Assembly: GCA_035651595.1 (NCBI GenBank)
Contig: DASRFJ010000218.1
Location: 1 to 10,210, forward strand
Reading direction: 5' to 3'
From: JAFARZ01 sp035651595
Lineage (GTDB): Bacteria > Actinomycetota > Actinomycetes > Streptosporangiales > Streptosporangiaceae
DNA: 10,210 nt
Positions 1 to 6,662 of this stretch are shown here, in pieces. Position 1 is the stretch's first letter. Every line of letters begins with the position of its first letter. A program made the translations under genes and the position numbers. The notes under the pieces were generated by a model that was not told the origin of the DNA, did not search any database, and saw nothing but the letters and a program-made list of their open reading frames with translations.

Positions 1-153
1 GGCATCGCTCTGGATTCGACACCCATGCGATTACCAGGAGCCTCTGCTGTCACAGCACCGACACGCCGCGACCCGCGCCGGAAGATCGCAAAACGTTACG
101 GTCTACGGCCTCTGCCCGGTTTTCAAGCAGGCTCTAAGACAAATGACGCCTAA
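1..153 (+). CDS. possible 3' end of an unidentified gene
   Basis: A reading frame is open from the window edge to a TAA at 151-153 and gives about 50 residues, with a basic stretch (RRDPRRK) in the middle and no domain I recognise. A small hairpin, CGCCG-AATA-CGGCG, at 154-167 begins directly after the stop, which is mildly suggestive of a real gene end. Fifty open codons can occur by chance in GC-rich DNA, and base composition here is not strongly coding-like. The sequence left of the window would settle it. Confidence 0.2.
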   Translation, partial: GIALDSTPMRLPGASAVTAPTRRDPRRKIAKRYGLRPLPGFQAGSKTNDA

Positions 154-291
154 CGCCGAATACGGCGGACACCGCGTCCCACCCGACGCACAGCGCACGC
201 CGTACATCCGGTTCTGCACGGCCGCCGACCCTGTTGGCTCAGCGCGGCAGATCCGGACGTCCACCCAGCCTGTAAGCGATAGTCGGTCGGC

Positions 292-771
292 TCAATTGAG
301 TTCTTCGCGCGCGACTATTACGAACCCATCGCACCTTTCCCTGAGTTCATGCGTGTAGATAGTTAGACGCTCCGGCCAGTCCCGCGGCACTTCGGTCGGG
401 TCGGATTGAAGCAGGTTCACTATACTGCCTGTAGTATCTTTGACGGCGTTTGATGCCTCCCAGGCAGAAAGTGTCCCGGCGATTACAACGGTTGCCCACG
501 TTCGCTGAAGTTCCGCAAACCCCCTCAGAGCTCGTTCGGCGGCATTGCTCTCAAGACTCTTCTCGATGGGCGGGAGTCCGCTGAGGGCTTGCAGTATGCC
601 TTGAGTAGCGTTTATGAAGGCGGCATACGCCTCTCGTCGCCGTTCCTCCTGGGCGGTTGTCCGATCGCGTCGTCCCTTGATCACGGTGCCAACGATTGTG
701 GAGACCTGACCAGCGAGAGCACCGACGACAACCGCTCCCGCAGCGATCAGGGGGACGGTTAGGTCAGCCAT
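292..771 (-). CDS. small membrane-anchored hypothetical protein
   Basis: A 159-residue protein of unknown function. Residues about 7-31 form one hydrophobic segment rich in Ala, Val and Gly. A cationic stretch (KGRRDR, then EERRRE) and a mostly helical, charged body follow. This matches a common actinobacterial pattern of a single N-terminal membrane anchor with a cytoplasmic helical domain; by the positive-inside rule the C-terminus would be inside. The frame stays open upstream to a start near 966, but that extension reads as low-complexity basic sequence. I chose the ATG at 769-771 because the membrane segment starts right after it and a weak AGGGAAG lies about 12 bases upstream. The gene points away from the TIR gene across the IS insertion, so the two may have been divergent neighbours. 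The layout loosely resembles SLATT-type proteins, but I cannot assign that family. Confidence 0.6.
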   Translation of the reverse strand: MADLTVPLIAAGAVVVGALAGQVSTIVGTVIKGRRDRTTAQEERRREAYAAFINATQGILQALSGLPPIEKSLESNAAERALRGFAELQRTWATVVIAGTLSAWEASNAVKDTTGSIVNLLQSDPTEVPRDWPERLTIYTHELRERCDGFVIVAREELN

Positions 772-969
772 GGCAAGCCATACTTCCCTATACAACACGC
801 AGCCGTAAAGGTTCTCGCACCTGCTACGCGGGCCAGATATGATCGCGCAGCTCCCATGTTTAGCGCGACTTCGATGGCGGCAGGCGAGATGTGTCGCAGC
901 CCGCCGAATGGCGGCCCTTGTGCGTGTCCGCGAAGACTCAGGTTGCTCTCGGTGACAGGCTGCCAATCA
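772..969. other. upstream region of the membrane-protein gene, no gene seen
   Basis: About 200 bases lie between the start of the minus-strand membrane-protein gene and the left target duplication of the insertion sequence. Reading frames here give only low-complexity basic peptides. The region should hold the promoter of the minus-strand gene. A TATAGG-like hexamer is visible on that strand close to the ribosome site, but I see no well-spaced -35 partner. Confidence 0.4.
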
Positions 970-979
970 GCCTCCGTCC
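970..979 (+). repeat. left copy of 10-bp target site duplication
   Basis: GCCTCCGTCC directly abuts the left terminal inverted repeat and recurs identically at 2691-2700, directly after the right inverted repeat. A duplication of about 10 bp is normal for the IS4 family. One further C matches on both sides, so the split between target and element end is ambiguous by one base. Confidence 0.9.
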
Positions 980-999
980 CACTGCCCTTAACTTCCCGG
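980..999 (+). repeat. left terminal inverted repeat of the IS4-family element
   Basis: It starts CACTGCCCTTAACTTCCCGG. Compared with the reverse complement of 2671-2690 it is identical over the first 17 bases, has one mismatch at base 18, and matches again at 19-20. Similarity ends after that. Confidence 0.92.
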
Positions 1000-1176
1000 T
1001 GTTATCTGCACTGATGTCTGGCTCCTTGGCCTGTGTTGCGTGTTGGTCACAATGCGGCAGGCCTGGCGCATGATGCTGTGAATGCAACAAAGCCCCTGGT
1101 ACGACGCGTGGTGTCGAATCATCAACGTCGTGCCGAGGAGCTTTGTTGTCTGGCCAGTTTGCCATGGTTGTTTCGC

Positions 1177-2682
1177 ATGCGTCCGTTGTTCCCGCTGGCC
1201 AAGGCGAAGACGAAGCGGGCCCGGCGGGGGGCGGGCGGCCTGCTGGCGCAGGCTGCGGCCGGGCCCGGGTTCTGGGAGGACCTGCTCGGGGAGCTGCGCC
1301 GGGCGGGCCTGATCGCGGAACTGCTCGCGGACGGGCGATCGCGGCGGCGGTGTCGCAGGCCGGGCACGGGCACAAGCTGGACCGGGCGCTGACCGCCGAG
1401 GTGACCGCGATGTGCGTCATCGTGGGCGCGCTGTTCCCGGATCAGGGGTATGACCTGGTGCTGGCCAGGACGTTCGCGATGCCGGGCCTGCCGGTGAAGC
1501 CGGGCACCGTCACGCCGTCGGGCCCGGCGCTTTCCAAGGCCCGGGTCCTGCTGGGTGAGCAGGGTGATGCGGCGCATCTTCGAGATCGACGCCGCGCGCA
1601 GCGACGCGGGCCTGGGGATCAGCGCAATCTGGCACGGCATGGAGGTCACCGGGATCGACGGCACTACCATCGAGCTGTTCAGCTGCGATGAGCTGGCGGA
1701 GGCGTTCGGGGTGCCCTCCGGCGGGACCAAGCCGAAGATCCGCATCGCCGCGCACGTGCGGACCGCGTCCCGCCGGTGGATCGCCGCCGCGATCGGCGGC
1801 TACCACGACGGGGAGAACACCCTGGCCGACGAGCTGGAGGGCTCGTTCACCGCCGGGATCCTCAGCACCGCCGACCGGGGGTTCTTCTCCATGGACCGGT
1901 GGCTGCGGTTCTCCGCGCGCGGCGCTCATCTGGTGTGGCGGGTCAAGAACGGCGCGAAGTCCGTGCCGTTCAAGACCATCACGACCCTGCCCGGCGGGTC
2001 GGAGCTGGTCCGGCTGCGCGAATCGGATTCCATGCTCGGCAGGCGGCGCCGCGACGCCGGCGACAAGGCCCTTCCCCGGCTCCCGGACACCGTCGCGCGG
2101 CTGGTCAGCTTCACCGTCGTGTCCCGCGCCGCCCGCCGCGTCAAGACCAGCGTCATCAAAGTGCTCACCACGCTCCTGGACCCCGCGCAGTTCCCGGCCT
2201 GCGAGATCGCCGCGCTGTACGCGCAGCGCTGGCAGATCGAGATCGCGTACCTGCTCCTGAAGAAGACCGTCAAGGGCACCGGCCGCGTACTGCGCGGACG
2301 CTCTGTGGCCCTAGCCCGGCAGGAAACCTGGGCACTGCTGCTGATCCACAACATGACCGCCACGCTCACCGCCCGCGCCGCCGCGCAGGCCGGCCTCAAC
2401 CCCCGCCTGATCCCGTTCACCGCCGTGCTGTCCCTGATCCGCGGACACGTCACCGCCGATACCTGCTGCCCGCACTGCGGCAAACGCCCAGCCAGTGGAA
2501 ACGATCCCATCGCCCTGCTCATCAGCCAGGTCCTCGCACAACCAGCCCACCGGGACCGGCCCGCACGGACCTCCGGACGGACGCCCTTCCAGCGGCAGCA
2601 CTGGCACACCGAAGAAGTCACCTACGCGATAACGATCGTCCCGTCGAATCTCCCGCAAGCGGACATACATCCCGGAAGTTAA
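1177..2682 (+). pseudogene. IS4-family DDE transposase with two frame breaks
   Basis: Cut-and-paste transposase that cleaves and rejoins DNA at the element's ends. The main uninterrupted part, from 1555, is 375 residues. It carries the RNase-H-like DDE core: first Asp in IDGT (residue 35 from 1555), second in TADRGFF (residue 107), then Glu in YAQRWQIE with the matching Lys (Y222, R225, E229, K236), exactly the IS4 signature. A CCPHCG motif lies near the C-terminus. Coding signal and GC-rich third positions begin earlier. They run in the same frame from about 1177 to the GGG at 1333-1335, continue one frame back to about 1562, then return to the first frame. Adding one G at 1333-1335 and removing one from 1562-1564 would give one frame of about 500 codons. 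The start is uncertain: ATG 1177 is my choice, GTG 1033 is possible. The breaks could be real decay or sequence errors; programmed frameshifting is less likely because two sites would be needed. Confidence 0.85.
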
Positions 2683-2690
2683 GGGCAGTG
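2671..2690 (-). repeat. right terminal inverted repeat of the IS4-family element
   Basis: The reverse complement starts CACTGCCCTTAACTTCCGGG and pairs with 980-999. The transposase stop codon TAA (2680-2682) lies inside this repeat, so the gene runs right to the end of the element. Confidence 0.92.
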
Positions 2691-2700
2691 GCCTCCGTCC
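2691..2700 (+). repeat. right copy of 10-bp target site duplication
   Basis: GCCTCCGTCC is an exact direct repeat of 970-979 and abuts the right inverted repeat. Removing 980-2700 would restore the uninterrupted target. Confidence 0.9.
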
Positions 2701-2848
2701 CCCCCGGCTCACAGAGTTCGCGGCTGCTGGGTGATCACGCGGGGCCGCCTGGACGCGGTGCCGCTACGGTCCCCTGGCGCTCGACTTGTCCGCGGCAATG
2801 AGTGCGACTGCTTCCTGCCAAGCTGGGAAGGGATGGCAAGATGCTGGC
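2701..2848. other. leader of the TIR gene, no gene seen
   Basis: About 150 bases lie between the right target duplication and the TIR start. No convincing gene is present. It probably holds the TIR promoter, but I cannot point to a well-spaced -35/-10 pair. With the insertion removed, the membrane-protein and TIR start codons would be about 356 bp apart and divergent. Confidence 0.35.
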
Positions 2849-3681
2849 ATGGCAACGGAGGCCAAGATCTTCATCAGTCACGCCGGGACGGATCGCAAAC
2901 TCGCTGACCTCCTTCGTGACACACTGGTACTCGGTGGGATCCCGAGGAACCGGATCTTCTACTCCTCGTCGCGGGCGACCGGCATCCCCTCTGGGACCGA
3001 CGTGCGCGCTCACCTGCGTCGTGAGCTGCAGCAGGCCGGGCTAATCATCGAACTGATCTCCACCACCTTTCTAACGCGCCCGATGTGTCTGATTGAGCTC
3101 GGCGGCGCCTGGGTCCTCGAGAAGCCCACCTACCCATCGTGGTTCCTCCGCTGACGCGCAGCCAGGCAGTAGCACAGATCGGCGACCTCAACATGGGGCA
3201 ACTCGGGAGTCAAGAGGAGATAGATGACGTCTTCGACGAGCTGCACGACCGGCTGGCGAGCGATGTCGGACTCTCTACGACTGCGACCGAGTGGAACCCG
3301 GTAGCGCGGCGGTTCAAGGAAGGCCTACCAGCCGTGCTGGCTGGGCTCGCTGCCATGGCTGCTTCACCAGCGGCGACGCCTTCCGTGCCCTCCCCTGCCC
3401 CTGCATCCAAGCCAAGGGCGAAGATCACGGTCGACAACTACGATGTCGTGCCCAGCGGATATGGCACTGAGGTGCAGGGCGAAGCAACCAATAACGACAC
3501 CGTTGAACATAGTGCCTCTCTCAAGGCCACGTTCTACAACGAGAGCGGCAAGATCCTCGGTTCAGCCGATGGCATAGTCACTCAGCTGGCACCCGGTGAG
3601 ACCAAGACCTTCACGCTGATAAGTACAAACGCCATTCTGCAGCATGAGCGACTAAAGGTGCAGATCGACGCTGTCTTTTAG
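2849..3681 (+). pseudogene. TIR-domain protein with C-terminal FxLYD-like domain, frame broken
   Basis: Read across one frame break this is a 277-residue protein. Residues about 4-135 form a bacterial TIR domain: IFISHAGTD at 7-15, GIPSGTD at 45-51 and CLIELGGAW at 80-88. Glu83 stands where catalytic TIRs carry their NAD-cleaving glutamate. A helical stretch and a Pro/Ala linker follow. The last ~85 residues look like an FxLYD-type beta domain, with TFYNESGKILGSADG and LAPGETKTF as the telling parts. The frame stops early at TGA 3152-3154, where the peptide ends SWFLR. One extra C in the CCC at 3133-3135 would restore KPTYPIVVPPLT, which is how such TIR domains normally continue, so a one-base deletion is very likely. 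I chose ATG 2849 because the first TIR strand follows at once; the AAGGGA upstream (2828-2833) is rather distant. Bacterial TIR proteins often act as NAD-depleting or signalling parts of anti-phage defence, but no partner is recognisable here. Without the missing base only a truncated 101-residue TIR fragment is made. Confidence 0.82.
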
Positions 3682-4223
3682 CTTAGCAGTGCAAGCAATC
3701 TACGGATACGCCACTGTCAACTACTGACGCAGTCATTGTCCTCATGACGAGCTGCCCATTGATCGCTTGACCGTCCGGCGGACCTATGCGCGCTCACATC
3801 GGCATGAGCGAGCGTCCGTCGCCAACCGAACACTGGCGCACAGATCGACCGACTATGCGCTTGCCAGTAGGCACATGACCACCTTCGCACAGCCGTCCAG
3901 AACGGCGGATATTAGCAGCCGTGGGACGCCGAACTCTTGTCACTGTCTGTGCGAGGAGACCGGCGGCTTCGGATAGGCCATGGCGGATGCTCTGGAGGTC
4001 TGATCGATCACGTCCGCTGTGTCCGACGCAGCCCGGCAGAGCGATCGTAGTTGAGTGATTCGACATGCACCGACTGCTCGCCCTCGACTGGACGAAAGGG
4101 GTGGCGCCGAGATTCACGCAGGGGATCGCGTGGCGAGCCGCCCGTCATCATCCCGCATTAACGGCCGCTGCCAGCCCAGTCAATACGCGCCGCGCTCGCG
4201 GCGCAGCGCTGAGCCGGAGACGG
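3682..4223. other. intergenic region between convergent transcription units, no gene seen
   Basis: About 540 bases lie between the TIR gene (plus) and the helicase operon end (minus). Several open frames exist on both strands, including one of about 107 codons on the minus strand at 3794-4117. None shows a recognisable domain, a ribosome site or the GC-rich third codon positions of the real genes nearby. Base composition is less GC-rich than in the operon to the right. The one structural element I see is the hairpin at 4187-4204. Confidence 0.5.
4187..4204 (-). terminator. GC-rich hairpin downstream of the minus-strand operon
   Basis: GCGCCGCG-CT-CGCGGCGC forms a perfect 8-base inverted repeat; in practice about 7 pairs with a 4-base loop. 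It starts 20 bases after the last stop codon of the helicase operon in its direction of transcription. It has no T-run on either strand, as is common for actinobacterial stem-loop terminators. It could equally limit read-through from the TIR side. Confidence 0.4.
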
Positions 4224-5192
4224 TCAGTCACGCTCGCGAGCCGCGCCCTTCTGTCTGAAGGTGCGGACATCATGCTCACTCGCATGCTGCTTCCCATCGC
4301 GATGACCATTGACAGGCTCTTGGCCGGTGTGCGCTTGGGCCGCGACGGCAGCCACGTCAGCGGGAAGGTCCCGATATGGCTCGCTCCTCACGCTCTCGCC
4401 ACTGCTGGCAGCAGCCTGAGCGTTGCCGGTCGCGCCGAGGCGGATAGCGTGCTTGCGGGCATGCCCGGCTAGCTGCAGCAGTTCGCCGAGACCGCTGGAT
4501 GGAAGCTCCACCGGGAGGGCCGCGGCGAGCGCTCCGGCCGCGTCCGCGATCAACTGGTACCGCTCGGCGGCTGGCCCGGGCCCGTCCGCGAGGCCGCGGC
4601 GGCTCGCTTCTTCCCAGGCATGGCGTACCCGCCTGGCTGGCTCTGACGTCCTGGGGTCCGTGGCCGCCTGGGACGCGGCGGCGGTATCGGCCCAAGCGCG
4701 GTAGTCCATGTCGATGATTCTGGACCCGGCGCTTGCCTGTGCCCGTCCGCCCTCGTAGGGTCCGGACAGCCTGGATCGCAGGTACATATCATCGGCGGTG
4801 GCGCGGAGCCGCGCGGCATGTTTGCCGGCGTGGTCGGCCAGGTGGCTGAGTGCCTTCGCCTCGATCTCCTGCCCGTTCTCTGTGGCGGTCTCGGCGAGAG
4901 AGGCCGCCGCATGCGCGAGTATCCGGTACCGTACCCCGGCGGCTCCGGGGTCGTCGCCGAGGCCGTGCCGGGAGACGGCTCGCCATGCCTGGTTCAGCTG
5001 GACGACGCGCGGGTGCTCGGCCGTCATGGTGGCGTCGGGCTGAGTGAAGGCAACCGTCCAGGCATCGAAGTCGTTCTCGATGATTCGTGATCCGGATTCG
5101 GCCTGGGCTCGTCCGCCCTGGTAAGGCCTGGCCTCGAACGGCTTTCCGTCGGACGTGGCTAGGTCATTGGTATCGGTCCTTGTCGTGTTCAT
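4224..5192 (-). CDS. possible separately translated tandem-repeat protein, 322 residues
   Basis: An in-frame internal start in the helicase ORF. ATG 5190-5192 is preceded by AAAGGAG with a 6-base gap, the best ribosome site in the window. The product would begin MNTTRTDTN and hold two related ~115-residue domains. Each opens PY-(Q/E)-GGRAQA, continues GSRII-x2-D-x2-AW, then has an AW-x3-SR-x-GL-x-D-x-PG block and RY-x2-(L/I)A, and closes near H-(A)-x-KHA-x-RL-x-AT. A polar Gln/Arg-rich tail of about 65 residues follows. No signal peptide or membrane segment is seen and I do not recognise the family. In the next reading frame a TGA overlaps this ATG as ATGA, the usual operon junction. This fits a helicase gene that once ended here and was joined by a small indel, or dual expression as long and short forms. 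Confidence 0.55.
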   Translation of the reverse strand: MNTTRTDTNDLATSDGKPFEARPYQGGRAQAESGSRIIENDFDAWTVAFTQPDATMTAEHPRVVQLNQAWRAVSRHGLGDDPGAAGVRYRILAHAAASLAETATENGQEIEAKALSHLADHAGKHAARLRATADDMYLRSRLSGPYEGGRAQASAGSRIIDMDYRAWADTAAASQAATDPRTSEPARRVRHAWEEASRRGLADGPGPAAERYQLIADAAGALAAALPVELPSSGLGELLQLAGHARKHAIRLGATGNAQAAASSGESVRSEPYRDLPADVAAVAAQAHTGQEPVNGHRDGKQHASEHDVRTFRQKGAARERD

Positions 5193-6653
5193 GGCGATCT
5201 CCTTTCTGTCGGTGCTGCTCGTGGTGGCGCGGGCGTCGGGGAGTCCGCTGGTGTCGAGTTCGTGGCGGGCGCGTGTGACGGCGACGTAGGCGAGCATCGC
5301 CTCGGCACGCGGCGGTGACCGTGACGAGCGCCGGTCGCTAAAGTCGGATGCGACCAGCACCCGGCCCCACTCCAGTCCCTTAGCGCGGTGTGCTGTAGAT
5401 ACGGTCAGTTCCGCTCGTTCCACCCGGCTGAGCTGGGTGACCAGGTTGAGTACGGCCGTGGCGCCCCATTTGTCGATCAGCCGGACGTTGGCGGCGAGAT
5501 CGGCGCCGGCCGCGTCGGTGTGGACGAACTGCTGGACGGCGTGCCACGACCGGAACGCGGCGAGTTCGGGGTTGCTGGTGTGCCCGGTGGCTTGCAGCTC
5601 GAGCGCGGCGCGAGCGAGCTGGCGGATGTCGCCGCCGTCGCCGGCCAGGCGCACGCGTCGGCCCGCGTCGAGTGCCCAACGTGCTTGCTGAAGGGCTTCG
5701 GCGTTGGTGCGGCACAAGATCGCATGCGGTTGGGCGACGGTGCCGACGACCGAGTCGATCCGCGGAGTCCCGGAAAGCTGGAACTGCGCCCCTAGGCGGC
5801 GAAGCCATTTGTTGGCTTCAGCGGCGACGGCTGGCCCGAACCTGAATGAGTGCGACAGCTGCAGCCGCTGTTCGGCTGGCCAGGTAGCGAGGGCGTCGAC
5901 TGCGCCGCGCCAGCCATAGATGGCCTGGCATGAGTCGCCGACTGCGATCTGCTGGACCTCGTGCTGGGCCTGGATGATGGCGGCGGTGACCGGGTTGGCG
6001 TCCTGCGCTTCGTCGAACATGATGTAGCCGGCCGCGATCCGGGGCCGTGTGAGCTGCCAGATCTTCAAGTAGTGGTCGTGCCGGAACGGCAGCCTGCCGT
6101 CCGGCAGCGTGAGGTCGCGCCAGGCCCGTTCGGCGTACGGGATGATCCGCCAGGTCAGCTCCGCGAACGACGCGGCGTCGATGCCGTTGACCGGTGGCAC
6201 GTGCCGGGCCGACAAGAACATATCCGCGCTGTAGCAAAACCGCTCGACGGTGCCCATCGCGATCCTGGCCTGGTGCGCGGGGGTGAGCAGCAGCGAGGAG
6301 CCGAGCCGCAGCGGCTCGCCGATGCCGAGCATGCTGGCGACCGCCCAGGCCGGCATCCGCCTGCCACGCGGCGGCAGCCGCCGCTCGAACTGTCGGCCGA
6401 CCGCGCTGAACGCGAGCGCGTGCGCGGTCACGCACCGCACCTCGGATGGGAAGATGCGGCGCGCGCTTTCGGCGGTGACCCGGTTGTAGGCGACGTACAG
6501 CCCGCTCCGGCCGGGCATCGCGGCCGCCGCCATCCGGAGCGTCGAGGTCTTGCCAGTACCTGCGCCGGCTTCGATCACCAGGCCCGCGCCGGACACGCAC
6601 GCGTCGATGACGGCCTGCTGCTGGCCCGTCGGATGGATCTCCCCGGTGATCAT
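4224..6653 (-). CDS. SF1 UvrD/Rep-type helicase fused to tandem unknown domains
   Basis: An 809-residue frame. Residues 1 to about 467 form an SF1A helicase expected to unwind DNA using ATP. Visible motifs are the Q motif TGQQQAVIDA (9-18), Walker A EAGAGTGKTS (28-37), DEAQD (214-218), QAIYGWRGA (243-251), HSFRFG (268-273), AHRAKGLEW (421-429) and YVAVTRAR (456-463). The helicase part is compact, shorter than UvrD or PcrA (about 700 residues), with small insert domains. The frame then continues through a low-complexity join (about 468-509) into two copies of an unrecognised domain (about 510-625 and 632-742) and a polar tail. The ATG at 6651-6653 lies 9 bases after the preceding stop and has only a weak GAGAG site, so translational coupling is likely. 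It is last in the conjugation operon and may process transferred DNA. A strong internal ribosome site at 5199-5205 suggests that the C-terminal part was, or still is, a separate gene. Confidence 0.85.
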   Translation of the reverse strand: MITGEIHPTGQQQAVIDACVSGAGLVIEAGAGTGKTSTLRMAAAAMPGRSGLYVAYNRVTAESARRIFPSEVRCVTAHALAFSAVGRQFERRLPPRGRRMPAWAVASMLGIGEPLRLGSSLLLTPAHQARIAMGTVERFCYSADMFLSARHVPPVNGIDAASFAELTWRIIPYAERAWRDLTLPDGRLPFRHDHYLKIWQLTRPRIAAGYIMFDEAQDANPVTAAIIQAQHEVQQIAVGDSCQAIYGWRGAVDALATWPAEQRLQLSHSFRFGPAVAAEANKWLRRLGAQFQLSGTPRIDSVVGTVAQPHAILCRTNAEALQQARWALDAGRRVRLAGDGGDIRQLARAALELQATGHTSNPELAAFRSWHAVQQFVHTDAAGADLAANVRLIDKWGATAVLNLVTQLSRVERAELTVSTAHRAKGLEWGRVLVASDFSDRRSSRSPPRAEAMLAYVAVTRARHELDTSGLPDARATTSSTDRKEIAMNTTRTDTNDLATSDGKPFEARPYQGGRAQAESGSRIIENDFDAWTVAFTQPDATMTAEHPRVVQLNQAWRAVSRHGLGDDPGAAGVRYRILAHAAASLAETATENGQEIEAKALSHLADHAGKHAARLRATADDMYLRSRLSGPYEGGRAQASAGSRIIDMDYRAWADTAAASQAATDPRTSEPARRVRHAWEEASRRGLADGPGPAAERYQLIADAAGALAAALPVELPSSGLGELLQLAGHARKHAIRLGATGNAQAAASSGESVRSEPYRDLPADVAAVAAQAHTGQEPVNGHRDGKQHASEHDVRTFRQKGAARERD
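4419..4760 (-). repeat. second copy of tandem protein domain
   Basis: It encodes residues about 632-745 of the 809-residue frame. It shares the PY-x-GGRAQA, GSRII, AW, SR-x-GL-x-D and KHA-x-RL landmarks with the copy at 4773-5126. The middle is diverged, so the duplication is old rather than a recent DNA repeat. Confidence 0.7.
4773..5126 (-). repeat. first copy of tandem protein domain
   Basis: It encodes residues about 510-627 of the 809-residue frame. The opening and closing blocks match the second copy closely, and spacing between landmarks is nearly the same (about 120 residues from PYQGG to PYEGG). Confidence 0.7.
5199..5205 (-). promoter_or_regulatory. strong internal ribosome binding site
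   Basis: AAAGGAG on the minus strand ends 6 bases before ATG 5190-5192, inside the helicase reading frame where it encodes Arg-Lys-Glu of DRKEIA. Such a close match and spacing inside a coding sequence argues for a true start at 5192. Confidence 0.65.
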
Positions 6654-6662
6654 CGCTGGCTC

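Larger units (their letters stand above)
980..2690 (+). mobile_element. IS4-family insertion sequence, 1711 bp
   Basis: A complete insertion sequence. It is bounded by inverted ends starting CACTGCCCTTAACTTCC, with 17 identical bases and 19 of 20 matching overall. A 10-bp direct target duplication flanks it. It carries one DDE transposase in the plus direction, whose stop codon lies inside the right inverted repeat. The transposase has the IS4 Y-(2)-R-(3)-E-(6)-K signature and both upstream aspartate motifs. The target lies between a membrane-protein gene and a TIR-domain gene that point away from each other. The exact target duplication and intact ends suggest fairly recent insertion. The transposase appears to carry two frame breaks, so the copy may no longer be autonomous if those are real. 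Confidence 0.93.

Noticed and set aside
10..24. GGATTCGACACCC resembling a tRNA T-arm
   Set aside because: The bases around TTCGA do not pair as a T-stem and no anticodon or acceptor stem can be drawn on either strand.
143..358. 71-codon plus-strand frame
   Set aside because: No ribosome site or recognisable domain, Ser/Arg-rich composition, and it runs into the end of the well-supported minus-strand membrane-protein gene.
772..966. N-terminal extension of the membrane protein to a start near 966
   Set aside because: The added ~65 residues are irregular and Arg/Cys-rich, and the membrane segment that normally begins such proteins follows ATG 771 directly.
1143..1330. Plus-strand frame from TTG 1143 as the transposase N-terminus
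   Set aside because: In this stretch the product is Gly/Ala/Pro/Arg-rich. The other frame (from 1177) has GC-rich third positions and an amphipathic sequence, so I used that until the shift at 1333-1335.
1510..1929. Minus-strand frames inside the insertion sequence
   Set aside because: They are antisense to the DDE core of the transposase and give Gly/Pro/Arg-rich products without motifs.
3794..4117. 107-codon minus-strand frame between the TIR gene and the operon
   Set aside because: Third codon positions are not GC-rich as in the real genes, there is no ribosome site, and the product has no recognisable motif.
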